DNA of 30,283 nucleotides from contig CABSMS010000014.1 of assembly GCA_902478885.1 (NCBI GenBank), forward strand, positions 1-30,283, written 5' to 3'. The notes under the pieces were generated by a model. The model was not told the DNA's origin. It did no database searches and worked only from the letters and a program-made list of their open reading frames with translations. Positions 1 through 7,369 of the stretch are shown here, piece by piece (position 1 is the stretch's first letter; every line of letters starts with the position of its first letter). Source of the DNA: an uncultured Collinsella sp. (GTDB lineage: Bacteria > Actinomycetota > Coriobacteriia > Coriobacteriales > Coriobacteriaceae). The position numbers and the translations under genes were made by a program.

Positions 1-38
1 GCGGTCAGGAGCTTCACGAGCTCGGTGAAATCGGTCAT
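1..38 (-). CDS. N-terminal fragment of an unidentified protein
   Basis: The reverse strand opens an ORF that runs off the left edge; only twelve codons are visible (MTDFTELVKLLT). I chose the ATG at 38 because a GGGAGGTG ribosome binding site lies about 6 nt upstream; a second in-frame ATG at 44 is too close to it. Nothing in so short a piece identifies the product. The gene reads away from the integrated element and belongs to the left chromosomal flank. Confidence 0.5.
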   Translation of the reverse strand, partial: MTDFTELVKLLT

Positions 39-399
39 GGGCATCACCTCCCATCGGATGGAGAGCTCTGCCCGGCACGAGGACTGCCGACAGCGAGGAT
101 GATTTTATCAGAGTGGTTGGCCCTCTCCGATCAATTCACGCTCCTCACCCTCGCGAAGAGTGCGGGCATGGCAGAATCGGCACTAAACGGCAGTGCGTTA
201 GGGCACCGACGACGAGCTTTCAAAAACTAGCAAGGCGTATCGCTGTTGCGGTACCGGGATCGGCAAATCTCTGGTGTCCCCCGGGCGGACTCGACCCCCC
301 CCGCGGGGAAATTGGTGACGCGGGTGTCGACGGCCCGAATCCGCCGGCGGCCCCCACAAACCAGAAACGGCGCCGCTCTCGCGACGCCGTCATATTCCC
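39..399. other. Gene-free left flank with tRNA-like debris
   Basis: No convincing gene lies here; the ORFs that cross it have no ribosome binding sites and overlap the att site. The left part should hold the promoter of the gene that reads off the left edge. The right part (272-345) holds two degenerate copies of a tRNA T-arm/3' end, annotated separately. Confidence 0.5.
272..345. repeat. Degenerate tRNA 3'-end fragments, one direct and one inverted
   Basis: Positions 272-293 repeat the first 22 bases of the fragment at 400-444 with one inserted T and one substitution. Positions 320-345 match the reverse complement of the same fragment with two mismatches in 26 bases (the T-loop TT reads CC). 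Segments 320-345 and about 411-437 therefore form an inverted repeat. These look like remnants of tRNA-Arg 3' ends left by earlier integration, excision or rearrangement at this tRNA locus; that history is inference. Confidence 0.55.
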
Positions 400-444
400 T
401 GGTGCCCCCGGGCGGATTCGAACCGTCGACACCCGCTTTAGGAG
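400..444 (-). repeat. attL: displaced tRNA-Arg 3' end
   Basis: These 45 nt match the 3' end of the intact tRNA-Arg at 12821-12865, including the encoded CCA, with six differences. All six lie in the T-stem: GACGG/CCGCC here against GTGCG/CGCAC in the intact tRNA, so both arms changed together and all but one pair (A-C) is kept. The last 17 nt (428-444) are identical and form the likely crossover core. The fragment is presumably the original chromosomal tRNA 3' end, displaced when the element supplied its own. Confidence 0.8.
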
Positions 445-544
445 GTCTTGTATTTCTATTTGACCTGGTTTTTTATAATTTCTTCTGGATTCGTATAACA
501 GCATGTAAAAAGGCTATTTTTAAGAAGCTCGACTTATAAGATTC

Positions 545-572
545 AAAAACTTTCTACCCTAATTCTACCCAA
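545..572 (+). repeat. Left arm-type repeat (TTCTACCC boxes)
   Basis: This 28-nt segment recurs at 12722-12749 with one mismatch and in the same orientation. Each copy holds two TTCTACCC boxes spaced 11 bp apart, about one helical turn. An inverted box, GGGTAGAA, follows at 585-592. Box arrays just inside both ends of an element are typical arm-type binding sites for a tyrosine recombinase or excisionase. The binding role is inferred. Confidence 0.6.
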
Positions 573-596
573 TCACTCTTGATTGGGTAGAATTTT

Positions 597-646
597 GAGG
601 GTAGGCTAGGGACAAGCCTTTAAGGGCTTGCCCCTAGCCTACCCTC
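597..646 (+). promoter_or_regulatory. Long hairpin just ahead of the integrase start
   Basis: Arms 597-611 and 632-646 pair perfectly (15 bp), followed inward by one mismatch and six further pairs (613-618 with 625-630), leaving a 6-nt loop. The stem ends contain GGGTAG/CTACCC, related to the neighbouring TTCTACCC boxes. It lies 13 nt ahead of the integrase ATG and borders its ribosome binding site (AAGGA, 647-651). There is no T-tract, so it is not a standard terminator. It may be an attenuator or translation-control hairpin in the leader, or a palindromic protein-binding site. Confidence 0.6.
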
Positions 647-659
647 AAGGAATTCCATC

Positions 660-1937
660 ATGAGCACCAGACCACGAGTCATCGGAAACGGCAGCGTATA
701 CCAGGTTAAAGAGGGCGTATTCCAATACCGCTTCAACCTCGGCAAGGATCCAAAGACCGGCAAGTATGCCTATTCACCCAAGAGGACACTACACTGCGAA
801 GGCGTGAACAAGCGAACACGGAACGCGATGCTCCGCAAGGCTTTGGAGGAATACAAGGAAGAGTTGAACTCCGGGCTCGTCCGGGATAACGGAAATCGAA
901 CCGTCGCGGAATATGCCAAGGACTTTCACAGTTTAAGGATAGGTAGCCTTTCGCCGCTCGCCTACGACCGTGAGGGCAACTACATTAGCCACATTCAGAA
1001 GATGTTCGCCCACGTCCGGCTTGCCGATCTCCACCCAGACGATATACGGCACATTTACGCAGACGCTCGCAAAAAGGGAATGTCGGAAGCCGAGCTGCAC
1101 GGAACGCACGTCAAACTCCGACAGATTCTTCAGGATGCCGTGGACAACGAGCTCATCCTTCGCAACCCGTGCACACCAGTCAAGCTTCCCAAACCAACTT
1201 ACAGGGAAAGAACTCCGCTTACGGCAGACGAGGCTTCACGATTTCTGTCTTGCCTCATGGATGAACCACTGTCGGCCAAGGCAACGGGCACCATGCTCTT
1301 GCTCCAATGTGGTCTCCGACGCGGCGAAATGCTCGGCTTGACTTGGGGCGACATCGATCTTGGGCAGCGCACGTTAAGCGTGTCGAAGCAGTTCACCAAT
1401 GACAAGACTCTCCGACCGCCAAAATCGAAGATGAGCCGACGCACCATAGCAATCAACGACTCCCTGGCCTGCTATCTCAGCAAATGGAAGCTGGAACAGC
1501 GGGCGCAGCTCAACCGATACACTCTCGATCAGGACGACAAGACGCCTATCGTTAACGGCATAAAGGTCGTCACGATCGAGGATGACATATACGCCACAGT
1601 CGTCAACGTAGACGGCCACAACTTCGACCGATGGTTCCGCGACTTCTGCGTCGATAACGGCTTTGGGAGCTACAACAATATCACCAGAAGATTCCAGCGA
1701 AACGGCAAAGAGCACGTGAGGGGCACGGGATACAGTGGGCTCGTCCCCCACGCCCTGCGGCACACGCAAGCGACGCTCCTAATCGGAGAAGGCGCAGACG
1801 TGAAGACTGTCCAGGCAAGACTTGGACACGCATCTCCAAGTACGACGCTCTCCATCTACTCCCACGCCATCGAGGCAAACGATCGTAAGGCAGCAGATGC
1901 CTTCGGCGAGCTCATTTCCCAAGAGAGCAATTCATAA
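660..1937 (+). CDS. int: Tyrosine recombinase (site-specific integrase)
   Basis: This 425-residue protein is a phage/ICE-type tyrosine recombinase that should integrate and excise the element at tRNA-Arg. The N-terminal 70 residues resemble a beta-rich arm-DNA-binding domain. Residues about 80-175 form the helical core-binding domain and about 185-410 the catalytic domain. The catalytic set is intact: Arg220 in CGLRRGE, His364 and Arg367 in PHALRHT, His390 in LGHAS, and the nucleophile Tyr400 in SIYSH. A stretch of about 50 residues (290-340) before the HxxR box is longer than in the shortest family members. ATG 660 has AAGGA about 8 nt upstream. It points into the element from attL, and the arm-like repeats and a long hairpin lie directly upstream. 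Confidence 0.95.
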   Translation: MSTRPRVIGNGSVYQVKEGVFQYRFNLGKDPKTGKYAYSPKRTLHCEGVNKRTRNAMLRKALEEYKEELNSGLVRDNGNRTVAEYAKDFHSLRIGSLSPLAYDREGNYISHIQKMFAHVRLADLHPDDIRHIYADARKKGMSEAELHGTHVKLRQILQDAVDNELILRNPCTPVKLPKPTYRERTPLTADEASRFLSCLMDEPLSAKATGTMLLLQCGLRRGEMLGLTWGDIDLGQRTLSVSKQFTNDKTLRPPKSKMSRRTIAINDSLACYLSKWKLEQRAQLNRYTLDQDDKTPIVNGIKVVTIEDDIYATVVNVDGHNFDRWFRDFCVDNGFGSYNNITRRFQRNGKEHVRGTGYSGLVPHALRHTQATLLIGEGADVKTVQARLGHASPSTTLSIYSHAIEANDRKAADAFGELISQESNS

Positions 1938-1938
1938 A

Positions 1939-1967
1939 GGAAGGGCCGAGATATACCCGGCCCTTCC
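1939..1967. terminator. Bidirectional hairpin between integrase and a convergent gene
   Basis: Arms 1939-1948 and 1958-1967 form a perfect 10-bp GC-rich stem with a 9-nt loop, followed on the plus strand by CCTTGCTTT. It begins 2 nt after the integrase stop and lies about 20 nt beyond the stop of the opposing gene, so it probably ends transcription from both sides. Confidence 0.7.
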
Positions 1968-1988
1968 CTTGCTTTGAACATAGATGGA

Positions 1989-2735
1989 CTAATGGCGATA
2001 GACCATCGCTCCATATGGAGCTTTATCCTCCCAGGAAAACGATGAGGCGTCGCGAATGGGGAAGACGCCGATTATAGGTGCCTTCGTCCATTCGTCGGTA
2101 TTCAGAATCGCGCCGTCCTTGTCATAGATCGGCTCGACCTGAGAACTCTGGACATCACGAATCCCCGGCCATTTATCAGCTATTGCGCCAAGCACCTCAT
2201 CCGTAGGACAGGCTTCCTTTGAGGAAAGATAAACATAGTGCGGAATTGCATCACTTGCGTTCCGCACTTCAAGGACGAAAGCATAGTCGCATGATGAGGC
2301 GTTTGGCTCATTGACCACAGGCCAATCGTCAGGGACAACGAGATACGAGCCACCTCGCAGGTCCACGCGTTTCATTGACGGCCCCTTATCAACAAGGCTG
2401 TCTTGCGGAACAAATCGCAGCATATGGTTACGAAGAGCCTTGTAATAAGAGAGCTTGTCATTTAAATCGTCGGCAGTGAGCGACAGGGACTCAGCATCGC
2501 CATATCCACTAAGCTCATCCTGAATAGACTTGACCCGCTGCGCACAAAAAGCACTCAGCTCTGCAGCCGCACCCTTGTTGACGCGGAGACAGAGACTCGC
2601 GAGAAGGTCGACCACTTCCCCCGGAGTCTTAAACTCTTGCGGATGTTGTTCCTTGAACATGCTGATGTTGTCATCGGTCTGTTCAAGGACGGTCGTCCCA
2701 AACTTTCGTTTTTTCGGTTTCCTGGAACGTTCCAT
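1989..2735 (-). CDS. Hypothetical accessory protein (248 aa)
   Basis: I do not recognise this protein. The N-terminus is basic (MERSRKPKKRKFG). Residues about 25-115 are predicted helical and the C-terminal half is mixed and acidic, with an aromatic-rich end. There is no signal peptide or membrane segment, so it is probably cytoplasmic. I chose ATG 2735 because CCTCC on the plus strand (2741-2745) gives a GGAGG site 5 nt upstream; the longer ORF would need a TTG at 2747 that overlaps this site. A minus-strand TATACT (2763-2768) could be its -10 box. It is convergent with int and divergent from the mobilisation operon, a position often filled by regulators, immunity or accessory genes, but no function can be assigned. 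Confidence 0.75.
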   Translation of the reverse strand: MERSRKPKKRKFGTTVLEQTDDNISMFKEQHPQEFKTPGEVVDLLASLCLRVNKGAAAELSAFCAQRVKSIQDELSGYGDAESLSLTADDLNDKLSYYKALRNHMLRFVPQDSLVDKGPSMKRVDLRGGSYLVVPDDWPVVNEPNASSCDYAFVLEVRNASDAIPHYVYLSSKEACPTDEVLGAIADKWPGIRDVQSSQVEPIYDKDGAILNTDEWTKAPIIGVFPIRDASSFSWEDKAPYGAMVYRH

Positions 2736-2992
2736 TTCATCCTCCAATCGATTTTCATTGCAAGTATAACCCTGTTTTTCGAGGTAAAAGCGCTTATCCG
2801 AAACTTTTCAGAATCTTTTCTGAATCTTCAGCGCCTCGATTGCCAGAAGCAGTATCATCGAATTGCACAGATAAGCGAATGCCGGAATGGAGGTGCCCGA
2901 AGGAGGCCATAGAAACAAAAAGCCGCCCACCCCTCCCCTCTAGTCGCCAAACTGAGGTGGGGAGGAGTGAGCAGACCAAAGGAGATTCTACC
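2736..2992. promoter_or_regulatory. Divergent promoter region of the mobilisation operon
   Basis: This intergenic region separates two divergent genes. On the minus strand TATACT (2763-2768) is a candidate -10 box. Small palindromes occur: TCAGAA/TTCTGA around 2809-2824, and an 8-bp inverted pair CGCTTATC (2791-2798) with GATAAGCG (2870-2877). A pyrimidine-rich strand at about 2928-2940 partly pairs with a GGTGGGGAGG stretch at about 2956-2965. Any of these could be regulatory, or part of oriT, which has not been located elsewhere. No nic consensus was recognised. Confidence 0.4.
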
Positions 2993-3238
2993 ATGGTAGA
3001 TTCCGCTGTTCCCAAAGCGGGTATCGTACCCGCTCCTCCTCGCGTCGTTCTGGGACGCGAGCGTCTGCTCGGCGTCACCGAGATTCGTGAGTTGACCGGG
3101 CTTGGGGAGGTTGCCGCCGCATCGCTCATGAAAGAGAGCGGTCGCTGCCTCAAGCTTCATAGCCGCCTCTTCGTCATCGAGTCCAGCTTTTTTGAGTACC
3201 TTCACGAGTTGGAGGTGTCGGATCCGTGCAGCCTGTAG
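2993..3238 (+). CDS. Excisionase-like small HTH DNA-binding protein
   Basis: This 81-residue protein has a MerR/excisionase-type (HTH_17-like) fold at about residues 26-75: LLGVTEIRELTGLG forms the first helices, followed by a RLFVIESSFFEYLHEL wing and last helix. Members of this family act as excisionases or as small regulators of element genes. ATG 2993 is chosen because AAGGAGA lies about 8 nt upstream; the ORF stays open far upstream but without a site. Its last 13 bases overlap the next gene, suggesting translational coupling. Its place at the head of the mobilisation operon fits a switch between integration and transfer. Family match is by pattern and function is inferred. Confidence 0.65.
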   Translation: MVDSAVPKAGIVPAPPRVVLGRERLLGVTEIRELTGLGEVAAASLMKESGRCLKLHSRLFVIESSFFEYLHELEVSDPCSL

Positions 3239-4110
3239 CCAATAGCTCATTCAACGTCGAAGCCGATCAGCTCAAGACCTATATCGAGGAAATGAACGGG
3301 CGTAAGCCCATGGCTCATATACGCAGCCTCCCCTCTCTCGACAAGCTCATCGGAGGCGTCGTACCCGGAATCCTGACCATAGTCGGAGCGGCACCCGCTG
3401 CCGGCAAGACGACGCTCCTCAAGACCATCTCCGACGACCTCGCATCCCAAGGCGTGCCCACCGTCTTCTATTCCGCGGAACTCCCCGCGTATCGCATCGC
3501 CCAGAAGGGCATCACGCGCCTCGGCAATGGAGACTTCAGCCTTTCCGAGGCGACCGGGACCATCCCCGAGAAGAGGGAGGCATTTGAGCACGCCTGCGCC
3601 ATCTACGCCGAGACCGTAGCACCTAACTCGTGCATCATGGACAGCCAAACGTCCATGGAAGATCTCGGGCGTTGCATCGGTGATTGCATTCACGAACGTG
3701 GGCAGCGCCCTGCCGTTTTTGTGGATTACCTTCAACTCATTGCAGCAACCAATTTCAATGTTCGCGCGGAAGAACGCGTTGTCATCACCGCTTGCGTCCA
3801 AGCCCTGGGCAACATCGCCCGGACGTATGACGTCCCCGTTTTCCTGATAAGCAGCGTCGCGCGCGATAAGTACAACGATGCGAACACCGAGCTCAACGTC
3901 TTCGCTGGCTCGCAGGGTATCGACTACGGCTCCGACAACGCTCTCTTCCTGCAGGTCGACGGCAGGGACAAGAAGGAGCGGAGGTACAACTCAGAGCTAG
4001 ATGTTCGTCCCCTGCTCGTTCGCGTCCTTAAGGCACGCTATGGCACGCTTGGGAGCGCCAAGCTCACCTTCGACGCGCCCCATGCCACCTTCTATGACCA
4101 GGAGGGCTAG
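3226..4110 (+). CDS. DnaB/RepA-like RecA-fold ATPase (replicative helicase type)
   Basis: This 294-residue protein is a single RecA-fold ATPase related to the C-terminal domain of DnaB helicase and plasmid RepA. The Walker A loop GAAPAAGKTT is at 54-63 and the Walker B strand VFVDYLQLI at about 165-173, with the DYLQL signature of DnaB-type enzymes. VFLISSVAR at about 205-213 resembles the H3/sensor strand. There is no DnaB N-terminal domain. The GTG start at 3226 has GGAGGTG 8 nt upstream and lies inside the preceding gene. In mobilisable elements such proteins support autonomous replication of the excised circle or unwinding during transfer; which applies here is unknown. Confidence 0.8.
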   Translation: MQPVANSSFNVEADQLKTYIEEMNGRKPMAHIRSLPSLDKLIGGVVPGILTIVGAAPAAGKTTLLKTISDDLASQGVPTVFYSAELPAYRIAQKGITRLGNGDFSLSEATGTIPEKREAFEHACAIYAETVAPNSCIMDSQTSMEDLGRCIGDCIHERGQRPAVFVDYLQLIAATNFNVRAEERVVITACVQALGNIARTYDVPVFLISSVARDKYNDANTELNVFAGSQGIDYGSDNALFLQVDGRDKKERRYNSELDVRPLLVRVLKARYGTLGSAKLTFDAPHATFYDQEG

Positions 4111-4113
4111 GCC

Positions 4114-4464
4114 ATGCGCGGCAACAGCAAGACTGCGCATATCAACGTCCGAATGACCGAGGAGGAGCGTGCCGTCATCATGGCGCGCTCCTCTTCTTTT
4201 GACATGGCCCCATCGACGTTCATGCGCGAAACTGCCCTCCGCATCGGGCAGAAGCCCGTCAAGGTCGCCGACGAGGCGACCTTGCGGCAAATCCTCCACC
4301 AGATGAAGAAACAGGGCGGAAACCTCAACCAGGCCGTCCATGCCGCAAACGCCTATGGCGTGGATGCGCAGACGGCCCGACAGCTCACGGAGGCCGTCCG
4401 ACTGGTGTCGAGCACGGCCTCGCAGCTTTCAAACCTCATCTCCAAGAATCGAGAACTATCATGA
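4114..4464 (+). CDS. mobC: MobC-like relaxosome accessory protein
   Basis: This 116-residue basic protein begins with a ribbon-helix-helix-like segment (HINVRMTEEERAVIMARSSS, then a helix ending FMRETAL). Its middle holds the GGNLNQAVHAAN motif typical of bacterial mobilisation MobC proteins (seen as GxNLNQ). MobC binds oriT beside the relaxase and helps open the nic region. Its stop overlaps the start of the coupling-protein gene as ATGA, and the preceding gene ends 3 nt upstream, so the three are translated as one operon. The gene assignment rests on this motif and on context. Confidence 0.8.
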   Translation: MRGNSKTAHINVRMTEEERAVIMARSSSFDMAPSTFMRETALRIGQKPVKVADEATLRQILHQMKKQGGNLNQAVHAANAYGVDAQTARQLTEAVRLVSSTASQLSNLISKNRELS

Positions 4465-6377
4465 AAACCAAGATGCTCACAGCGCTCCTATCATCCCTTT
4501 TCCTAGCGATCCTCGCATGCCCCGTACTCGCCGCCCCCATCGACATGCTCGTCGCCGGGTACGGACTCGACGCATCGGCAATTCCCACAACGTTCGACGC
4601 GGAGACCGTCCTCGGCTGGTGGCTCTCGGACGGGTTCGTCACCCATCCCCTCGGGGCTTTGTTCGTCTTCCTCCTTGCACTCTGCGCCTGCGTCCTCATC
4701 GCCTACTCAAGCGCCCTCAAATCACGAGCCGAGGACGGCGGCGTGCTCGGCGACGCCCACGTCAAGACGGGCCGCGAGGTCGTGAAGGGGTCCATGACAT
4801 GGGGCGGCTCGACGAACCCCTCGTCGCGCGGGTTCGTCTACGGTTTCACCAAATATCGCGGTAAGCCCTGCTATTTCTACGAGCCGAAGAAGATGATTTT
4901 CGTATCAGGGGCCACTGGGTCAGGTAAATCACGCTTCCTCTACCTCCCCTCAATCGACCTGCTCAGCTACGGCGACGCCTCCAACGGCTCCGAACCCGCG
5001 ACCCTCGTCGTCTCAGACGTGAAGAACGAGCTCATAGAGCTCACGGGCGATGAGCTTGCCCGTCGTGGCTACCGCGTCCTCCTGCTCGATACGCAGCACC
5101 CCTATCGCGGCCAGAGGTTCAACCCGCTCAAGCAGGTTCTCGACCTCCATGCCGAGGGGCGCGACCAGGAGGCCGAGCAGGCGGCGGACGCCATCGCGGA
5201 GCTCGTGGTGCAGGATGACGAGAAGGGCAAGGGTTCGCACTGGACGGCATCGGCCAGGGGCTTGCTCTCGGCCCTGGTCCTGCTGGTCTCCATGTCTGAC
5301 GAGTGTCCCGAGGGATCGAGGCACCTCGCGACCGTCTGCGAGGTCTTGGACCGTGGCACCGAGGCCGAGGGCGACGACCCGGCCGAGCCTCTGAAGGCCG
5401 TCTTCCGCTCCCTGCCGAGCGGTCACCCCGCCAAGGGCAGGGCGTCGCAGTTCGTCTCCTCGGGCGGCAACGAGCTCAGGAGCATCCTCTCGACGCTCAA
5501 GGTGGCACTCCGCCCGTTCTCGTCCGCGCCGGTCGCATGGATGACCTCTGGCTCCGACATCGACCCGCGAACGGTGCTCACGGAGAAGAGTGCCGTCTTC
5601 CTCCACGTGCTCGACGAGGGCTCCCCCTACAACTGCATAGCGGCGATATTCCTCTCGCAGCTCTGGGCTTCGGTCCAGGCGGTCGCGGACGTGAACGGCG
5701 GAAAACTCCCCCGCCCCGTGCAGATACTCGGCGACGAGTGGGGCAACCTCCCCCGCGTCGAGTGCCTGCCCGCGCTCCTCAGCCTAGGACGCAGCTACGG
5801 TTGTTTCTGGGTCGGCGCGACGCAGGACGTATCCCAGCTCAACAAGTACGGCGAGAAAGACGGCCGCAGGAAGATCCTCGCGAACTGCGGCATCAAGGTC
5901 GCGATGAAGCTCGCCGAGGAGGAGGACCGCCGGTACTTCACCGAGCTCATCGGCAAGACCACGCGCCACACGCAAGGCACGAGCAACGGCAGGGCCGCGT
6001 CAGGCACGTCCTCCTCGACGTCCTACAGCGAGAGCGCCGACGACGTGATACACCCCTGGGAGTGGCGCGACATGGCCCCGGACCGGGACGGGATCATCGT
6101 CGTGAAGCACGCGGACAACGGTATGCCCGCATGTCGAGCCGGCGTCTTCCGCTCCCCCGTCACCGACTGCACCAACACGCCCACAAGGGAGCACTTCGAC
6201 CTCGGGACCCCCGAGCACGAGGCGGAGAACCGTCGCGCCTACCAGCGCCGCCTCGACGAGTCAGCTGCTGGGAAGATGCGCGAGGAGGCCTCGACCTGGT
6301 GCCCAAAGTGGCCCGAGCCGGAGAAGAAGAACGGGAGCAAGCCGGGCGGCAAATTCAGCGGGCTCTCGCTCGACTAG
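4461..6377 (+). CDS. VirD4/TraG-type coupling protein (T4CP)
   Basis: This 638-residue membrane ATPase should deliver the relaxase-DNA complex to a type IV secretion channel. An N-terminal hydrophobic segment (about 5-24, signal-like and ending near PVLAAP) and a second at about 63-82 form the usual two-span anchor. Walker A GATGSGKS is at 150-157 and the Walker B region ILGDEWGN at about 420-427. TQDVSQLNKYG follows, as in TraG/VirD4 proteins. The C-terminal 80 residues are hydrophilic and may read substrates. It overlaps mobC by 4 nt and is followed 10 nt later by the relaxase. Since no other T4SS gene is present, it probably docks with a helper channel. Confidence 0.92.
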   Translation: MKTKMLTALLSSLFLAILACPVLAAPIDMLVAGYGLDASAIPTTFDAETVLGWWLSDGFVTHPLGALFVFLLALCACVLIAYSSALKSRAEDGGVLGDAHVKTGREVVKGSMTWGGSTNPSSRGFVYGFTKYRGKPCYFYEPKKMIFVSGATGSGKSRFLYLPSIDLLSYGDASNGSEPATLVVSDVKNELIELTGDELARRGYRVLLLDTQHPYRGQRFNPLKQVLDLHAEGRDQEAEQAADAIAELVVQDDEKGKGSHWTASARGLLSALVLLVSMSDECPEGSRHLATVCEVLDRGTEAEGDDPAEPLKAVFRSLPSGHPAKGRASQFVSSGGNELRSILSTLKVALRPFSSAPVAWMTSGSDIDPRTVLTEKSAVFLHVLDEGSPYNCIAAIFLSQLWASVQAVADVNGGKLPRPVQILGDEWGNLPRVECLPALLSLGRSYGCFWVGATQDVSQLNKYGEKDGRRKILANCGIKVAMKLAEEEDRRYFTELIGKTTRHTQGTSNGRAASGTSSSTSYSESADDVIHPWEWRDMAPDRDGIIVVKHADNGMPACRAGVFRSPVTDCTNTPTREHFDLGTPEHEAENRRAYQRRLDESAAGKMREEASTWCPKWPEPEKKNGSKPGGKFSGLSLD

Positions 6378-6387
6378 GGAGGCGACC

Positions 6388-7326
6388 ATGACGGCGATAA
6401 AGCAGACGAGCGTCTGCAGCGAGAAGCACCTCGCGAGACTCAGGGATTACCTCTCCTGGGACCGCGACAAGGCGCTCGCCCACGGCACGCAGAACATTAT
6501 CGACGATGACCGCTGGTTTCAGGAGATGGCAGACACGAGGGCGGCCATGGGTCACGACAGGCCCGGCAAGGCCGGTGCCAAGTGTACCTACATGCAGCAC
6601 CAGATACTCGGGTTCCTCCCAGACGAGTGCGACCTCAACGGCGGGAAGATGACGCCGGAGCTGTGCATGCGCTATGCGAGGGAGTACGTGGCCGAGCGCT
6701 ACCCCAACCAGGAAGTCGTGATGGTGCTGCATCGCGAGCGCTGCCGCGCGGACGCCACCGACCGCTACGCCGTGCACCTCGGCATCAACCGCAGTGATCT
6801 GGAAACCGGCCGAAGGCTCGACGAGGGCCCCGCCCGAAAGGCGGCGGCATCACGCGTGAAGACCGTCCGTACCCTGGACGAAAGGTACGGCCTCAGGCAG
6901 CTTGAGCGCGGCAAGGCCAACTCGCGCGTCCACGCGAGGCAACCCGGCACGGAAGAGCGCGACATGGCCCGAAAGGGACAGGCCGAGCGCTCGGAGAACG
7001 CCCGCGTCCGCGTCGCGGTCGCCCGCCGAATCGAGGAGGTCGGGCGCATGCGCGACTGCCCCGACCGGATGGGCGAGCTTGAGCGGCGGCTCAAGCGGGA
7101 CGGCATCGAGCTCGCCAGGTCGAAGGGCGGGAGCCTCCAGTACCGCTTCCCCTCGAAGTCTCTCGGGGGCATGAGGAAGGTCAACGGCGGAAGGCTCGGC
7201 TTTGCCGTCGACCGCTCGACTGGCATCGCCGTCCGCTTCACGCTGCGCGGGATAGCGACGGCGATGCGGGCGTTCTGGGAGCTTGAGCGCAGGGCGCTGG
7301 AGAACCAGAACGGCCGAGACGACTGA
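6388..7326 (+). CDS. Relaxase/mobilisation nuclease, divergent active-site motif
   Basis: This 312-residue protein has the layout of a MobP/MobV-like relaxase that nicks oriT. A QHQILGFLP strand at 70-78 matches the usual HHIxSF element. MTPELCMRYAREYVAERYPN (88-107) matches the conserved helix, and VVMVLHRERC (110-119) then YAVHLGIN (127-134) cover the metal-binding region. In typical relatives this region reads HxDxxHxHNHxxIN; here only His115 and His130 remain and the middle histidines are replaced. Candidate nucleophile Tyr21 lies in RDYLSWD. The C-terminal 100 residues are basic and DNA-binding in character. It is the last gene of the mobilisation operon and ends just before a strong terminator. 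Relaxase identity is supported by context; activity is uncertain. Confidence 0.75.
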   Translation: MTAIKQTSVCSEKHLARLRDYLSWDRDKALAHGTQNIIDDDRWFQEMADTRAAMGHDRPGKAGAKCTYMQHQILGFLPDECDLNGGKMTPELCMRYAREYVAERYPNQEVVMVLHRERCRADATDRYAVHLGINRSDLETGRRLDEGPARKAAASRVKTVRTLDERYGLRQLERGKANSRVHARQPGTEERDMARKGQAERSENARVRVAVARRIEEVGRMRDCPDRMGELERRLKRDGIELARSKGGSLQYRFPSKSLGGMRKVNGGRLGFAVDRSTGIAVRFTLRGIATAMRAFWELERRALENQNGRDD

Positions 7327-7333
7327 GCATTTG

Positions 7334-7369
7334 GGCCGGGACGCAGCAGGCGTCCCGGCCCCTTCTTTT
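7334..7369 (+). terminator. Rho-independent terminator of the mobilisation operon
   Basis: A perfect 11-bp GC-rich stem (7334-7344 with 7350-7360) with a 5-nt loop is followed by CCTTCTTTT. It lies 7 nt beyond the relaxase stop and should end transcription of the mobilisation operon. Confidence 0.88.

Noticed and set aside
113..539. Short open frames over the left att region
   Set aside because: They overlap tRNA-like sequence, lack ribosome binding sites, and contradict each other on both strands.
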